This document shows, in pieces, positions 1-9,729 of a stretch of DNA of 64,000 nucleotides (positions are counted from its first letter, which is position 1; the number at the start of each line of letters is the position of its first letter). Source of the DNA: Serratia nevei (lineage in GTDB: Bacteria > Pseudomonadota > Gammaproteobacteria > Enterobacterales > Enterobacteriaceae); assembly GCF_024160145.1 (NCBI RefSeq), contig NZ_JAMYWQ010000009.1, forward strand, positions 62,001-126,000, in the 5' to 3' direction. The position numbers and the translations under genes were made by a program. Under the pieces are notes generated by a model. That model saw only the letters and a program-made list of their open reading frames with translations, made no database searches and was not told the origin of the DNA.

Positions 1-680
1 CTACCCCGTGCGAAGAGTACGTGGTGAACCCGGTGCTGGAACGCGCCATGGATCGCATCCTGATCCTGCACGCCGACCATGAGCAAAACGCCTCTACCTC
101 TACCGTGCGCACCGCTGGCTCTTCCGGTGCCAACCCGTTCGCCTGCATCGCGGCCGGCATCGCCTCCCTGTGGGGGCCGGCACACGGCGGCGCCAACGAA
201 GCGGCGCTGAAAATGCTGGAAGAGATCAAGACCGTTGAGCACATTCCGGAATTCATCAAGCGCGCCAAGGACAAGAACGATTCCTTCCGCCTGATGGGCT
301 TCGGCCACCGCGTGTACAAGAACTACGATCCGCGCGCCACCGTGATGCGCGAGACCTGTCACGAAGTGCTGAAAGAGCTGAACAAGAAGGACGACAACCT
401 GCTGCAGGTGGCGATGGAGCTGGAACACATCGCGCTGAACGACCCGTACTTCATCGAGAAGAAACTGTACCCGAACGTCGACTTCTACTCCGGCATTATC
501 CTGAAGGCGATGGGCATTCCTTCTTCCATGTTCACCGTGATCTTTGCCATCGCGCGCACCATCGGCTGGATCGCCCACTGGAACGAAATGCACGACGAAG
601 GCATCAAAATTGCCCGTCCGCGTCAGCTGTATACCGGCTATGCCGAGCGTGATTTCAAATCCCAGCTGAAAACCAAGTAA
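1..680 (+). CDS. gltA: Citrate synthase, C-terminal part (5' end outside window)
   Basis: Condenses oxaloacetate and acetyl-CoA to citrate, the first step of the TCA cycle in the cytoplasm. The frame is open from base 3 (T-P-C-E-E-Y...) to a TAA at 678-680, giving about 225 residues, so roughly the first 200 of about 427 lie outside the window. The three family catalytic residues are all present: the His in GPAHGGANE, the His in [13 protein letters not shown] and the Asp in NVDFYSG. Sequence is nearly identical to E. coli GltA, the hexameric NADH-inhibited type. An intrinsic terminator follows, and gltA converges on nei. Confidence 0.98.
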   Translation, partial: TPCEEYVVNPVLERAMDRILILHADHEQNASTSTVRTAGSSGANPFACIAAGIASLWGPAHGGANEAALKMLEEIKTVEHIPEFIKRAKDKNDSFRLMGFGHRVYKNYDPRATVMRETCHEVLKELNKKDDNLLQVAMELEHIALNDPYFIEKKLYPNVDFYSGIILKAMGIPSSMFTVIFAIARTIGWIAHWNEMHDEGIKIARPRQLYTGYAERDFKSQLKTK

Positions 681-707
681 GCCGCTTTCCCGGCTGAAAC
701 CGCACAG

Positions 708-735
708 CGCCGCCCCTTCGGGCGGCGTTTTTTTT
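708..735 (+). terminator. Rho-independent terminator of gltA
   Basis: An 8-bp GC stem (CGCCGCCC/GGGCGGCG) with a CTTC loop is followed by eight T residues. It lies 28 bases after the gltA stop and just before the end of the convergent nei gene. Confidence 0.93.
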
Positions 736-737
736 GG

Positions 738-1529
738 CTATTTCTGGCAGCCCGGGCACCAATAAAACGGCCGCGACGACAGTTCGGTACGCACGATCAT
801 CCCACCGCAGCGTTCGCAGGGCTCGCCGCTGCGATGAAATACCTTGAAGCGAAACAGCGCGCCGTGATGCCGGTTGTCATCCGCCTGCCCGCGCGTCTGG
901 TAGGAAAGGCGCGGCACTGCCAGCAATGCCTCCGCCAGATGGCGCAGCGCCTCTGGCGTCAGATCCTGCGGTTTGTGCTGCGGCGCCAGTTCGGCCTGCC
1001 ACAGGATTTCGGCGCGCAGATAGTTACCCAATCCGGCGAGAAACGCCTGGTCGAGCAGCATGCCGCCCAGCTGCCGGCGGCGAAAACGCGGCGTCAGCAA
1101 CCGCTCCGCCACGTCGTCTACCGTCAGCGACATGTCCAGCACGTCGGGGCCGATGCGTTGCAAAAACGGGTGTTGCTCTATTTCCTCGCGCGGCCCGACG
1201 GTAATGTCGGAAGCGCTGTAAAGCAATATCGCGCTGCGGGCGGTTTCCAGCCGCACCCGCAGATCGCGCTTGGTCTCCGGCGTCTCCCCGGCCGCCGCCA
1301 CTTTCCACACGCCGTACAGCTGGTTGTGGCTGTACATCGTCAGCCCATTGGAGAAATGGGTCAGCAGCGCCTTGCCGCGCGGCTCGATGGCGACGATGCG
1401 CTCGCCGAGCAGACGCTGGCGATAGTGTTTCAACTGGGGAAACGCGAAATCGACGGCGGTCAGCGGCTGATCGATCACCGCCGCCGCCAGTTTGTCCGCC
1501 GCCCGGCGAATCTCCGGTCCTTCCGGCAT
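738..1529 (-). CDS. nei: Endonuclease VIII (DNA glycosylase/AP lyase)
   Basis: Removes oxidised pyrimidines from DNA and cuts the abasic site by beta,delta-elimination (base excision repair). The 263 residues start M-P-E-G-P-E, where Pro2 becomes the catalytic N-terminal proline and Glu3 assists. Lys53 lies in [11 protein letters not shown]. The C-terminal zinc finger has Cys238, Cys241, Cys258 and Cys261, with the DNA-contacting Arg253 in LSSRPFYW. Length equals E. coli Nei. It is the last gene of a minus-strand run, 54 bases after pcp, and may be read from the pxp/pcp transcript. I infer no functional link to pyroglutamate metabolism. Confidence 0.97.
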   Translation of the reverse strand: MPEGPEIRRAADKLAAAVIDQPLTAVDFAFPQLKHYRQRLLGERIVAIEPRGKALLTHFSNGLTMYSHNQLYGVWKVAAAGETPETKRDLRVRLETARSAILLYSASDITVGPREEIEQHPFLQRIGPDVLDMSLTVDDVAERLLTPRFRRRQLGGMLLDQAFLAGLGNYLRAEILWQAELAPQHKPQDLTPEALRHLAEALLAVPRLSYQTRGQADDNRHHGALFRFKVFHRSGEPCERCGGMIVRTELSSRPFYWCPGCQK

Positions 1530-1583
1530 AGACCACTCCTTGCAGTACCCCGGCGCAGCCCGATGCGCCGGGGATTCTCATGA

Positions 1584-2228
1584 TTAATGCGTCGCGCCGC
1601 CCACCACCTTCAGATCGTGCTCTACCTGCAAGGCGATGGAAACGGCCAGTTCCAATGCAAACAGCACCGTCGAGGCCGCCATGCTCGGCGCGCCGGGGTG
1701 CGCCGCCGCCTGCTCCGGCAGGTACGGGATATGAATAAACCCGCCCTTCACCGCACGCTGGCCGTTCAAACGGTGCAGCAGGCCATACATGACATGGTTG
1801 CACACATAGGTGCCGGCGGTCTGCGAAACGGAGGCCGGAATGCCGGCCTCACGCATCGAACTGACCATCGCTTTAATCGGCAAGGTGCTGAAATAGGCCG
1901 CCGGGCCGCCGGCGACGATCGGCTCGTCCACCGGTTGCTGCCCCTGATTGTCGGGGATACGCGCGTCGTCGACGTTGATCGCCACCCGTTCAATCGTGAT
2001 GTCGGTGCGGCCGCCGGCCTGGCCGATAGCCAGCACCATCACCGGCTGCACCTCGTCGATCGCCGCATTGAGCGCGTCCAGCGCCGCGCCGAACACGCAC
2101 GGCAGCTGGCGCGCCACGATGCGCGTGCCGACCAGCTCCATATCATTGAGCTGCTTCACCACCTCCCAGGAGGGGTTAAGGCGCTCGCCGCCAAACGGCT
2201 CGAAGCCGGTAATCAATACTTTTTGCAT
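1584..2228 (-). CDS. pcp: Pyrrolidone-carboxylate (pyroglutamyl) peptidase, type I
   Basis: Cytosolic cysteine peptidase (family C15) that removes N-terminal 5-oxoproline from peptides. The protein has 214 residues. The expected catalytic triad is present: Glu80 in ITIERVAIN, Cys143 in [12 protein letters not shown] and His166 in [12 protein letters not shown]. It starts 8 bases after the DUF979 gene stop on the same strand, so it is probably co-transcribed with it. E. coli K-12 has no pcp here. Its position below two membrane proteins and the 5-oxoprolinase genes suggests that free 5-oxoproline released by Pcp is fed to PxpABC. Confidence 0.96.
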   Translation of the reverse strand: MQKVLITGFEPFGGERLNPSWEVVKQLNDMELVGTRIVARQLPCVFGAALDALNAAIDEVQPVMVLAIGQAGGRTDITIERVAINVDDARIPDNQGQQPVDEPIVAGGPAAYFSTLPIKAMVSSMREAGIPASVSQTAGTYVCNHVMYGLLHRLNGQRAVKGGFIHIPYLPEQAAAHPGAPSMAASTVLFALELAVSIALQVEHDLKVVGGATH

Positions 2229-2236
2229 CCTTACTC

Positions 2237-3256
2237 CTACAGGAACATCAGGAAATACAGCAGGAACACGTTAACCAACAGCAGCAGCGCGCCGGTCGGC
2301 ACCTGCGCCTTGATCACCGCATTCTTGTCCGGCAGCTCCAGCAGCGCCGCTGGCACGATGTTGAAGTTCGCCGCCATCGGCGTCATCAGAGTACCGCAAT
2401 AGCCGGAGAACATGCCGATCGCCGCCATCACCGCCGGGTTGCCGCCGTGCTGCAACACCAGGATCGGAATGCCGATGCCGGCGGTAACGATCGGGAACGC
2501 GGCGAAGGCGTTGCCCATCACCATGGTCAGCACCGCCATACCGATAGCGTAGACTGCTACGGCAATAAAGCGGTTATCGACCGCCAGATACTCCTGGGTC
2601 AAATGCGAGATCGCGGTGCCGACGCCGGCGACGGTAAACAGCAGCCCCAGCGTGGCGAGGATCTGCGGCAGAATGAACGCCCAACCGATCGAATCCAGCA
2701 AGCGCCGCGCTTCCAGCACCGGCTGCAGCGCCTTCTCGTGGGTCATTTTCACCGCGATCGCCAGGCCAATCAGGCAGCCGACGGTCATCGAGAACAGAGT
2801 GATCAGCGTCGCGTGGTTGCCGCTGCCGAACACCGCGCTTTGCAGCGCCGGCACGTTGTTGAACAGCAGCACGCCGATCACCGTGACCACCGGGATCGCC
2901 AATGCGGGGATAAACAGCTTGTTGCCCAGGCGCCTGGCGCTGGCCTCGCGCTCCTGCGGCGTCCGCTGATGATAACTGCCGAGGCGCACGCCGCCGAAGC
3001 CGGCAATCAGGGCCATTACCACCACCACCGCGCCAACGATGATGTGCAGCACGCGTTTTTCGTTGCTGCCCTCGCCCAGCACGTCGCCCAGCAGGCGGTA
3101 AGTCCAGTCGCCGACCAGGAACACCAGGCCGTACAGCCCCCAAAACAGCCCGGTGGTGATGCGGCGCGGGTTGGCCCGATCGCGCAATGACATCACCGCC
3201 ACAATCAGCAGCACCGCGCCGGCCAGCCAGTAGAGGTATTGTTGCTGGAAGTTCAT
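2237..3256 (-). CDS. DUF979 family inner-membrane protein, candidate 5-oxoproline permease subunit
   Basis: A 339-residue, very hydrophobic protein with about nine predicted membrane segments, matching the DUF979 family (always paired with DUF969). Conserved-looking stretches include [15 protein letters not shown] and the Gly/Met-rich [18 protein letters not shown] near residues 275-305, typical of a substrate path in ion-coupled carriers. Its ATG overlaps the DUF969 stop by four bases, so the two are translationally coupled and probably form one transporter. Transport of 5-oxoproline or pyroglutamyl peptides is my inference from the flanking pcp and pxp genes; the sequence itself does not show the substrate. 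Confidence 0.85.
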   Translation of the reverse strand: MNFQQQYLYWLAGAVLLIVAVMSLRDRANPRRITTGLFWGLYGLVFLVGDWTYRLLGDVLGEGSNEKRVLHIIVGAVVVVMALIAGFGGVRLGSYHQRTPQEREASARRLGNKLFIPALAIPVVTVIGVLLFNNVPALQSAVFGSGNHATLITLFSMTVGCLIGLAIAVKMTHEKALQPVLEARRLLDSIGWAFILPQILATLGLLFTVAGVGTAISHLTQEYLAVDNRFIAVAVYAIGMAVLTMVMGNAFAAFPIVTAGIGIPILVLQHGGNPAVMAAIGMFSGYCGTLMTPMAANFNIVPAALLELPDKNAVIKAQVPTGALLLLVNVFLLYFLMFL

Positions 3257-3984
3257 CGTGCTTCCCCCTTCGCCTGCAGCGCCGCCAGATTCAGCTGCGC
3301 CAGCTCGGCGCTCAGCCGTTTATCCATCCGATACAGCCGAAACGCGTGGATCAGGAAAGCGAAAATGGCGGTCGGAATGCCCCACAGCGCGATATGCAGC
3401 GGTTCGGTCTGAATGCCGCCGGACTCCAGCATAAAGTTGTGCATGAAGATGATCGCACCGAAGGCCACGAAGATATCCTCGCCGAAGAACAGCCCGACGT
3501 TGTCGGTGGCGGCCGACATGGCGCGCAGACGGTGGCGCGTGCGCTCCGGCAGCTCGCCATAGCGGTTTTCCGTCGCCCCTTCCGCCATCGGCGCCAGCAG
3601 CGGCCGCACCATCTGCGGATGGCCGCCCAGGCTGGTCAGCCCCATGGCGGCGGTCACTTCGCGCACGAACAGATACACGATCAGCAGACGACCGGCAGTG
3701 GCGCTTTTAATCTTGGCGATCCACGCCTGCGCCCGCTCTTTCAACCCGTGACGCTCCAGCAGGCCGATCACCGCCAGCGGCAGCAGCAGGATCAGCGGCA
3801 GGTTACGGGTGTTGAGAAAGCCCTCGCCGAGCTTTTCCAGAATGACGTCCAGCGGCATCAGCGCCGCCAAACCGGTGATGATGCCGGCGGCGATCACCAC
3901 CAGCACCGGGTTGAAACGCAATACAAATCCGGCCACGATGGCGGCGATGCCAATCAGTGGCCAGAGATTCACGGCCTGTTCCAT
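3253..3984 (-). CDS. DUF969 family inner-membrane protein, partner of DUF979
   Basis: A 243-residue hydrophobic protein with about five or six membrane segments, matching DUF969. The start ATG at 3984 has a good GAGGAAG ribosome-binding site. It contains the cytoplasmic-looking stretch VTAAMGLTSLGGHPQMVRPLL around residues 105-125 and ends by overlapping the DUF979 start (ATGA). It lies 62 bases after pxpA on the same strand. No biochemical function is established that I know of. Gene context (pxpBCA upstream, pcp downstream) makes uptake of 5-oxoproline or short pyroglutamyl peptides the most economical guess. Confidence 0.85.
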   Translation of the reverse strand: MEQAVNLWPLIGIAAIVAGFVLRFNPVLVVIAAGIITGLAALMPLDVILEKLGEGFLNTRNLPLILLLPLAVIGLLERHGLKERAQAWIAKIKSATAGRLLIVYLFVREVTAAMGLTSLGGHPQMVRPLLAPMAEGATENRYGELPERTRHRLRAMSAATDNVGLFFGEDIFVAFGAIIFMHNFMLESGGIQTEPLHIALWGIPTAIFAFLIHAFRLYRMDKRLSAELAQLNLAALQAKGEAR

Positions 3985-4046
3985 AGTCTTCCCTCGATAT
4001 TTTCTAATAGTTTTTTGCTTGTGATGTTGTGTCTTGCTTTACTGCT

Positions 4047-4787
4047 TTACTGCTCCGCGCTGACGCGGATCCCCTGTTGAACAAAGCTGTCCCGCAGCTT
4101 GCGCGCATACGCCAGCGCATGCTCGCCGTCCCCGTGCAGGCAGACGGTTTCCGCCTGCACGGCGGTCCAGACGCCATCCACGCTGCGCACCCGGTGATGG
4201 CGCACCATCTCCAGGGTTTGCGCCAGCGCCTGTTCGTCGTCCTCGATAAGCGCCCCCGGCAAACCGCGCGGCACCAGCGTGCCGTCGGCCTGATAGCCGC
4301 GATCGGCGAATACCTCCTGCCGGGTGGTCAGCCCGAGTTTTTCCCCGGCGCGGATCAGCTCGCTGCCGGCCAGCCCCACCAGCCGCAGCGCCGGATCGAC
4401 CGCCTGCACCGCCCGGGCGATCGCTTCCGCCAGCGCCGGCTCAACCGCCGCCTGGTTGTACAGCATGCCGTGCGGCTTGACGTGCACCATCACCCCACCC
4501 TCGGCGCGGGCGATGGCCGCCAGCGCCCCGAGCTGATACACCACCTGCGCGTACACCGTTTCCGGTGGCAGCTGCATACGGGTACGGCCAAAGTTCTCCC
4601 GATCGGGAAAACTTGGGTGGGCGCCGATCGCCACGCCGTACTGCAATGCCCAGCGCACCGACTGACGCATGGTCTGCGCATCGCCGGCGTGAAAGCCGCA
4701 GGCGATGTTGGCCGAACTCACCCATTGCAGCAGCGCCTCGTCGTTGGCGCAGCCTTCGCCGAGATCGGCGTTCAAATCAACGATCAT
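4047..4787 (-). CDS. pxpA: 5-oxoprolinase subunit A (LamB/YcsF family)
   Basis: With PxpB and PxpC it forms the prokaryotic ATP-dependent 5-oxoprolinase, which opens 5-oxoproline to glutamate. From the ATG at 4787 it has 246 residues, beginning [20 protein letters not shown], with the family motif [10 protein letters not shown] near residue 30 and [12 protein letters not shown] near residue 105. A TTG five codons upstream keeps the frame, but a GGGGG ribosome-binding site directly before the ATG and alignment to E. coli YbgL favour 4787. The start overlaps the end of pxpC by 11 bases, implying coupled translation. Confidence 0.95.
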   Translation of the reverse strand: MIVDLNADLGEGCANDEALLQWVSSANIACGFHAGDAQTMRQSVRWALQYGVAIGAHPSFPDRENFGRTRMQLPPETVYAQVVYQLGALAAIARAEGGVMVHVKPHGMLYNQAAVEPALAEAIARAVQAVDPALRLVGLAGSELIRAGEKLGLTTRQEVFADRGYQADGTLVPRGLPGALIEDDEQALAQTLEMVRHHRVRSVDGVWTAVQAETVCLHGDGEHALAYARKLRDSFVQQGIRVSAEQ

Positions 4788-5709
4788 GTAACCCCCAGGC
4801 AATCTGTCGAAGGAAGAGATCCTGCTCGGCTTTGGCGCGCTGCGCCTCCGTCAGTGAGCAGAGAACGAAGTGGATCGGTTCGCCGAGACGGATCTGCGCC
4901 AAGTGGTAGAGATCGGCCTCGATCACGCAGGCGATACGCGGGTAACCGCCGGTGGTTTGCGCATCGGCCATCAGCACGATCGGCTGGCCGTTATGCGGCA
5001 CCTGCACCACGCCGGGCAGCAGGCCGTGCGACAGCATCTCGCGATCGGTGGTGCGCGCCAGCGGCGTGCCGCCGTGCAGGCGGTAACCCATGCGGTTGCT
5101 CTGCGGGCTGAGCTGCCAGGCGGTGCGCCAGAACGTGTCCTGCGCCTCTTCGCTGAATTCGGCGTACTCCGGCCCCGGCAGCGCGCGGATGCGGTTGGTG
5201 AACAGCAGCTGCTTCACGCCGCAGCGGTGTTGCGGCAGCGCGCTGGATGTGCCCAGCGGCAGCCGATCGCCGTCCTTCAGATTACGGCCTTGGTGGCCGC
5301 CAAAGGCGGCTTTCATGTCGGTGCTGCACGAGCCCAGCATTTCCGGCACGGCGATGCCGCCCGAGATCGCCAGGTAGCTGCGCATGCCGCGTTTCGGCGT
5401 GCCCAGCACCAGCCGCTGCCCCTTTTTCACCGGGTAGCGCCAGCCGGTCCACAGCGGCTTGCCGTCCAGCTGCGCGTCGCAGCCGGCGCCGGTCAGGGCG
5501 ATCCAGCCAGCGCGGGTAAACTCGGCGCTGAACTGGCCGAGGGTGATCTCCAGCCCGGCGGCCTCCGGCGCATTGCCCACCAGCAGGTTGGCGATCTTCA
5601 GCGCCGGTTGATCCAGCGCCCCGCCGGTGCTGATGCCCAGGCGGCGGAATCCCTCGCGGCCCAAATCCTGCACCGTGGTATAGATGCCGGCACGCAGAAT
5701 AATCAGCAT
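4777..5709 (-). CDS. pxpC: 5-oxoprolinase subunit C (KipA family)
   Basis: Second KipI/KipA-type subunit of the ATP-dependent 5-oxoprolinase, cytoplasmic. It has 310 residues, as in E. coli YbgK. Recognisable stretches are the N-terminal [35 protein letters not shown] and the C-terminal [19 protein letters not shown] with [12 protein letters not shown]. Its start overlaps the pxpB stop and its end overlaps pxpA, giving the tight order pxpB-pxpC-pxpA. It was once annotated as an allophanate hydrolase or urea-carboxylase-like protein; the adjacent pxpA makes the oxoprolinase assignment firm. Confidence 0.96.
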   Translation of the reverse strand: MLIILRAGIYTTVQDLGREGFRRLGISTGGALDQPALKIANLLVGNAPEAAGLEITLGQFSAEFTRAGWIALTGAGCDAQLDGKPLWTGWRYPVKKGQRLVLGTPKRGMRSYLAISGGIAVPEMLGSCSTDMKAAFGGHQGRNLKDGDRLPLGTSSALPQHRCGVKQLLFTNRIRALPGPEYAEFSEEAQDTFWRTAWQLSPQSNRMGYRLHGGTPLARTTDREMLSHGLLPGVVQVPHNGQPIVLMADAQTTGGYPRIACVIEADLYHLAQIRLGEPIHFVLCSLTEAQRAKAEQDLFLRQIAWGLHDR

Positions 5710-6359
5710 ACGCCCTCCTTCTGCGGCACGAAGCGCACGTTGTCGCCCGGGCGCAGCAGCGTCGGCGGCATTTCATGCGGATTGAACAGCGCCAGCGGCG
5801 TGCGGCCGATCAGCTGCCAGCCGCCGGGCGTCACCAGCGGATAGATGCCGGTCTGGCCGCCGCCGATGCCGACGGAGCCGGCCGCCACCGCCAGACGCGG
5901 CTCAGCGCGGCGCGGCGTCGCCAGTTGTTCCGGCATGCCGCCCAAATAGGAGAAACCCGGCTGAAAGCCGAGGAAATAGACCACGTAGGCCGCCGCCGCG
6001 TGGCATTCCACCACCTGCCGCGGCGTCATGCCGGTATGGCGCGCCACTTCATCCAGGTCAGGGCCCTGCTCCCCGCCGTAGACCACCGGAATATCCACCT
6101 GGCGCGATTCCGGCGTCAGGCTCTCTTTGCTTTCCCAGCCTTGCTGCAGCAACACGAGCATCGCTTCGGCGTCGGCCTGCGGCGTATGCAGCAACAGCGT
6201 CAGGTTGTTCATCCCCGGCACCACTTCCCGCACGTCGGGATGGTGATTCAGCTTTTCCGCCAGCGCCCAGATGCGCTGCTGGCTCGGTAAGGTCACCGGC
6301 GGCGACAGTTCAAGCACTACCGCTCTTTCACCCAACAGGTAATAACGTGCTTGTTGCAC
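5703..6359 (-). CDS. pxpB: 5-oxoprolinase subunit B (KipI family)
   Basis: First gene of the pxpBCA group. The reading frame is open further upstream, but the GTG at 6357-6359, preceded by AAGGAG, gives [18 protein letters not shown] and exactly 218 residues, the length of E. coli YbgJ. Motifs include [44 protein letters not shown] and [13 protein letters not shown]. It is homologous to the Bacillus kinase inhibitor KipI, but in this context it is an enzyme subunit. A near-consensus sigma-70 promoter lies 41 bases upstream of the start. Confidence 0.95.
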   Translation of the reverse strand: MQQARYYLLGERAVVLELSPPVTLPSQQRIWALAEKLNHHPDVREVVPGMNNLTLLLHTPQADAEAMLVLLQQGWESKESLTPESRQVDIPVVYGGEQGPDLDEVARHTGMTPRQVVECHAAAAYVVYFLGFQPGFSYLGGMPEQLATPRRAEPRLAVAAGSVGIGGGQTGIYPLVTPGGWQLIGRTPLALFNPHEMPPTLLRPGDNVRFVPQKEGVC

Positions 6360-6399
6360 CCTTATTCTCCTTATTATTATCGCGATGAAAAACACACCA

Positions 6400-6428
6400 G
6401 TTATGCGTGACGCGGCCCCGGCTGTCAA
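6400..6428 (-). promoter_or_regulatory. Likely sigma-70 promoter of pxpBCA-DUF969-DUF979-pcp
   Basis: On the minus strand a perfect TTGACA (6423-6428) is followed after exactly 17 bases by CATAAC (6400-6405). It lies in the 159-base gap between ybgI and pxpB and points into pxpB. This suggests the module can be transcribed separately from ybgI. Confidence 0.6.
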
Positions 6429-6518
6429 TAGAACGCAACCATAAGGAAAATAAGGAAATAGCACGGTAAAAGGATTCAGCCGGCGCACGGGCCGGGCTGG
6501 ATCCGGGGAAGAAAAAAA

Positions 6519-7262
6519 TCAGGCGGGATTCGGGATGTCGATAAAGGCCACATCAAAGCCGTGGTGCTGCGCCAGCCAGTCGCCCAGCGCCTTCACACCG
6601 CCGCGCTCGGTGGCGTGGTGGCCGGCGGCGAAGAAATGCACGCCCATTTCGCGCGCGCTGTGAATGGTCTGCTCAGACACTTCACCGCTGATGAACGCAT
6701 CGACGCCGAAGCGCGCCGCGCTGTCGATAAAGCCCTGGCCGCCACCGGTGCACCAGGCCACCCGGCGAATGTGCTCAGGCGCGTTATCGCCGCAGTGCAG
6801 CACCGCGCGCCCCAGCCGGCTTTCGATACGCTGTTGCAGCGCTTCGCCGGTCAGCGGCTGTTCAAATTCGCCGTGCGGCACCAGCGGCTCGACGTCGCCA
6901 ATCACCCGAATGCCCAGCGCCTGCGCCAGCTGCGCGTTGTTGCCCAGCACCGGATGCGCGTCCAGCGGCAGGTGGTAGCCGTACAGGTTGATGTCGTGGG
7001 TCAGCAGCGTTTTCAGGCGGTTGCGCTTCATGCCGCGCACCGCCGGCGCCTCGTTTTTCCAGAAATAGCCGTGGTGTACGATAATCGCGTCGGCCTGATG
7101 CGCCACCGCGGCGTCCAGCAGCGCCTGACAGGCGGTGACGCCGGTCACGATGCGCTGCACGTGCGGGCGGCCTTCTACCTGCAATCCGTTGGGGGCGTAG
7201 TCCTGAAACGCCGCGGCGTTCAGTTCCGTGTTGATCAGTTGTTCCAGATCGAGGTTACGCAT
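6519..7262 (-). CDS. ybgI: NIF3-family dinuclear-metal protein (radiation resistance protein YbgI)
   Basis: A 247-residue NIF3/DUF34 protein that forms a toroidal hexamer with a two-metal site in E. coli. The metal ligands His63 and His64 (VHHGYFWK), the Asp in LPLDAHPVLG and the His/Glu of AAGHHATERGG near residues 215-219 are all present. In E. coli it is implicated in ionising-radiation tolerance, and a GTP cyclohydrolase-like or metabolite-repair role has been proposed for the family; the true reaction is not settled. It lies directly downstream of the phosphodiesterase gene (18-base gap). Confidence 0.95.
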   Translation of the reverse strand: MRNLDLEQLINTELNAAAFQDYAPNGLQVEGRPHVQRIVTGVTACQALLDAAVAHQADAIIVHHGYFWKNEAPAVRGMKRNRLKTLLTHDINLYGYHLPLDAHPVLGNNAQLAQALGIRVIGDVEPLVPHGEFEQPLTGEALQQRIESRLGRAVLHCGDNAPEHIRRVAWCTGGGQGFIDSAARFGVDAFISGEVSEQTIHSAREMGVHFFAAGHHATERGGVKALGDWLAQHHGFDVAFIDIPNPA

Positions 7263-7280
7263 TCTCTTCTCTCTTCATAG

Positions 7281-8261
7281 TCAAAATGTCTGCCGGTCGC
7301 CCTGCGCCATCAGGATGAATTTCACGCCCAGATCGTTGCCCTGCGCCAGCTGCTGCGCAATGGCGGCGCGCGTGTCTTCGCCCTGCTTCAGGCTGGGCTT
7401 GATGTGGCTGATCACCACCGGCAAACCGTTCAGCGAGCCATCGCCGCCGCTGTACTGCGTCAGGTTCTTCAGCTCCTTCAGCAGCCAGGCCGGCGTCAAA
7501 TGGCCGTACAGCTGTTTATCCTCCCCCCCGTTGGGGTAAGAGGTTTCGATAATCATGCCCTTGAGCTTCTTCTGCTCGACAAGCGGCCCCAGCGCGCGCC
7601 AGACGGTATCGAGATCGCGCGACTGCTCCACCTTATCCGGCCCGGTATCGCCGAAGTAGGCGAAGAACTCGTTGCCGTTGGAAATCAGCAGCATCGACGA
7701 CGGGTAGCGATCGTGGCTGAGCGGATACATCACGCCGGTCAACCCGGTCAGGCCGAGGGTAAAGCGCTGCTGCGGCCGCACCGTTTGCAGCCGGTAAGTG
7801 CCCAGCCGCGAACCGTTGCCGGCGTCGGTAAAGTTCGGCCACGCCTTCCAGTTGAAGTAGTGATTACGCAGGGTCAGCACGGTGTCCGCCTGAGCGTAAA
7901 CGGTTTTTTTATTGTCCTCGGGCGAGCCGACGATCAGCCCCGCCACGTGGTCCAGATGGCCGTGGCTGATAAAGTAGCTGCCGATCAACTGCCGGAACAC
8001 ATAGCCCTGCGGCGTGTAAGGCGCGGCCAGTTCGGGCGTCACCTGCGGGAAGCTGCCCTTCTCCAGCCCTTTGGCGATGCCCGGCAGCAGCGAACCGGCG
8101 TCCAGCGCCACATACCGCGGCTGATTGTCGCTGCGGATCAGGTAGGAGGTCAGGTTGCCGTCGCTGACGCCGCCGTCGACGCCGAGCGCCACCACGTCAA
8201 AGCCGGCGATCGCCAGCGCGGAATAGCCGCTCAGGCACAGGGCCAGCACCTTTTTCATCAT
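7281..8261 (-). CDS. Class II 3',5'-cyclic-nucleotide phosphodiesterase, periplasmic
   Basis: A 326-residue metallo-beta-lactamase-fold protein with an N-terminal signal peptide (about residues 1-19, ending ALAIAG). The class II phosphodiesterase signature H-x-H-L-D-H followed by VAGLIVGSP is at residues 100-114 (His100, His102, Asp104, His105). Further ligand-like stretches are PLSHDRYPS and FGDTGPD. The family (yeast PDE1, Vibrio fischeri CpdP) hydrolyses cAMP or cGMP, and an exported form would degrade extracellular cAMP. It occupies the slot where E. coli has the peptide transporter dtpD. Activity on cAMP is inferred from family only. Confidence 0.85.
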   Translation of the reverse strand: MMKKVLALCLSGYSALAIAGFDVVALGVDGGVSDGNLTSYLIRSDNQPRYVALDAGSLLPGIAKGLEKGSFPQVTPELAAPYTPQGYVFRQLIGSYFISHGHLDHVAGLIVGSPEDNKKTVYAQADTVLTLRNHYFNWKAWPNFTDAGNGSRLGTYRLQTVRPQQRFTLGLTGLTGVMYPLSHDRYPSSMLLISNGNEFFAYFGDTGPDKVEQSRDLDTVWRALGPLVEQKKLKGMIIETSYPNGGEDKQLYGHLTPAWLLKELKNLTQYSGGDGSLNGLPVVISHIKPSLKQGEDTRAAIAQQLAQGNDLGVKFILMAQGDRQTF

Positions 8262-8283
8262 TGCATCGCTCCTTGCAGTTGCC

Positions 8284-9714
8284 TCAAGACTCTCCCCGTT
8301 TTGCCGCCTCGAACGCCGCCAGCGTCTCCAGCCGGGCTTGCTTATGATCGACGATCGGCAGCGGGTAGTTCAGCGTACACCGCTGCTTTTCCGCCCAGCG
8401 ATGGGGATGATGGATGTCATTGTCGGGCACATCCGCCAGTTCCGGCAACCATTTACGGATAAAAGTGCCTTGTGGATCAAAACGTTCACCCTGAGTCGTC
8501 GGGTTGAAGATGCGGAAATACGGCGCGGCATCGGTGCCGGTGGAGGCCGCCCACTGCCAGCCGCCGTTGTTGGCCGCCAGATCGCCATCCAGCAGTTGCG
8601 ACATGAAATAGCGCTCCCCGGCGCGCCAGTCGATCAGCAGATCCTTCACCAGAAAACTGGCGCTGATCATGCGCAGCCGGTTGTGCATCCAGCCGGTGGC
8701 GTTCAGCTGGCGCATGGCGGCATCGACGATCGGGTAGCCGGTCTGGCCCCGCTGCCAGGCCTGCAGCTTCGCCGCGTCATCGCACCAGCGCACCTTGTCC
8801 GTCCAGGCGATAAACGGCCGATGGCGGCACAGATCGGGATAGGCCGCCAGCAGATGGCGATAGAACTCGCGCCAAATCAGCTCGTTGAGCCAGGCGAAGG
8901 CGCCGCTTTCGCGATCTTCCAGCAGCTGCGGGCATTCGGCGCGCAGGCGGTTGAAGCACTGGCGCGGCGACAGCACGCCGATCGCCAGATAGGGCGACAG
9001 GCTGCTGGTGCCGGCGAGGGCCGGCAGATCGCGCTGCCGGAGGTAATCCTGCACCTGCTCGCGGCAAAAGGCGCGTAGCCGCTGCAACGCGGTCTCCTCA
9101 CCGGCGGGATAGCCATCCGCAATCTCCGCCGTAGGGTAATCGAACGCCGCCGGCGCCTCAGGCGCAGGCAACGCGCCACCGGCGCGGATCTTCGGCGCCG
9201 GCAGGCAACTCACGTCGGACTCGGTCAGGCGCTGAAGAAAGGCGTTGCGAAACGGCGTATAGACCTTGTACATCTCGCCGCCGCCGGTCAGCACGCTGCC
9301 CGGCGGCAACAGCAGGCTGTCATCGAAACCGTGGCACGCTACCCGGCCGCTCAACCGCTGTTCCAGCCGCGCATCGCGCCGCCGTTCGTTAAGTTCGTAC
9401 TGGCGATTGTAAAACAGCGCATCCACCTGCTCCCGCTCGCAATAGTCCGCCAGCCAGTCGATCGACGCGGCAAAGTCTTCACAGGCATGACAATGCAGCG
9501 CAATGCCCTTGTGCGCCAGCGCCTGCTGCACCGCCCGCAGGCTGGCGTGGATCAGCGCCGCCTGCCGCGGCGCCAACTCATGTTGCCGCCACTGCTGCGG
9601 CGTGGCGATAAACACCGCCAGCACTCGCGCTTCGGGATCGCTGCAGGCGGCGTGCAGCGCTTTGTTGTCGGTGATACGCAGATCGTTACGCAACCAGACC
9701 AGATGCGTGGTCAT
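8284..9714 (-). CDS. phrB: Deoxyribodipyrimidine photolyase (class I CPD photolyase)
   Basis: Repairs UV-induced cyclobutane pyrimidine dimers with blue or near-UV light, using FADH- and a methenyltetrahydrofolate antenna. The frame opens five codons earlier, but the ATG at 9714 gives MTTHLVWLRNDLRITDN, has AAGGAG upstream and yields 476 residues, close to the 472 of E. coli. Hallmarks are LNELIWREFYRHLL, DAAMRQLNATGWMHNRLRM, the FAD-binding AANNGGWQWAASTGTDA and FNPTTQGERFDPQGTFIRKW. It lies 15 bases after ybgA on the same strand, so the two are probably co-transcribed. Confidence 0.97.
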   Translation of the reverse strand: MTTHLVWLRNDLRITDNKALHAACSDPEARVLAVFIATPQQWRQHELAPRQAALIHASLRAVQQALAHKGIALHCHACEDFAASIDWLADYCEREQVDALFYNRQYELNERRRDARLEQRLSGRVACHGFDDSLLLPPGSVLTGGGEMYKVYTPFRNAFLQRLTESDVSCLPAPKIRAGGALPAPEAPAAFDYPTAEIADGYPAGEETALQRLRAFCREQVQDYLRQRDLPALAGTSSLSPYLAIGVLSPRQCFNRLRAECPQLLEDRESGAFAWLNELIWREFYRHLLAAYPDLCRHRPFIAWTDKVRWCDDAAKLQAWQRGQTGYPIVDAAMRQLNATGWMHNRLRMISASFLVKDLLIDWRAGERYFMSQLLDGDLAANNGGWQWAASTGTDAAPYFRIFNPTTQGERFDPQGTFIRKWLPELADVPDNDIHHPHRWAEKQRCTLNYPLPIVDHKQARLETLAAFEAAKRGES

Positions 9715-9729
9715 AAAACTCCTTGTCAA

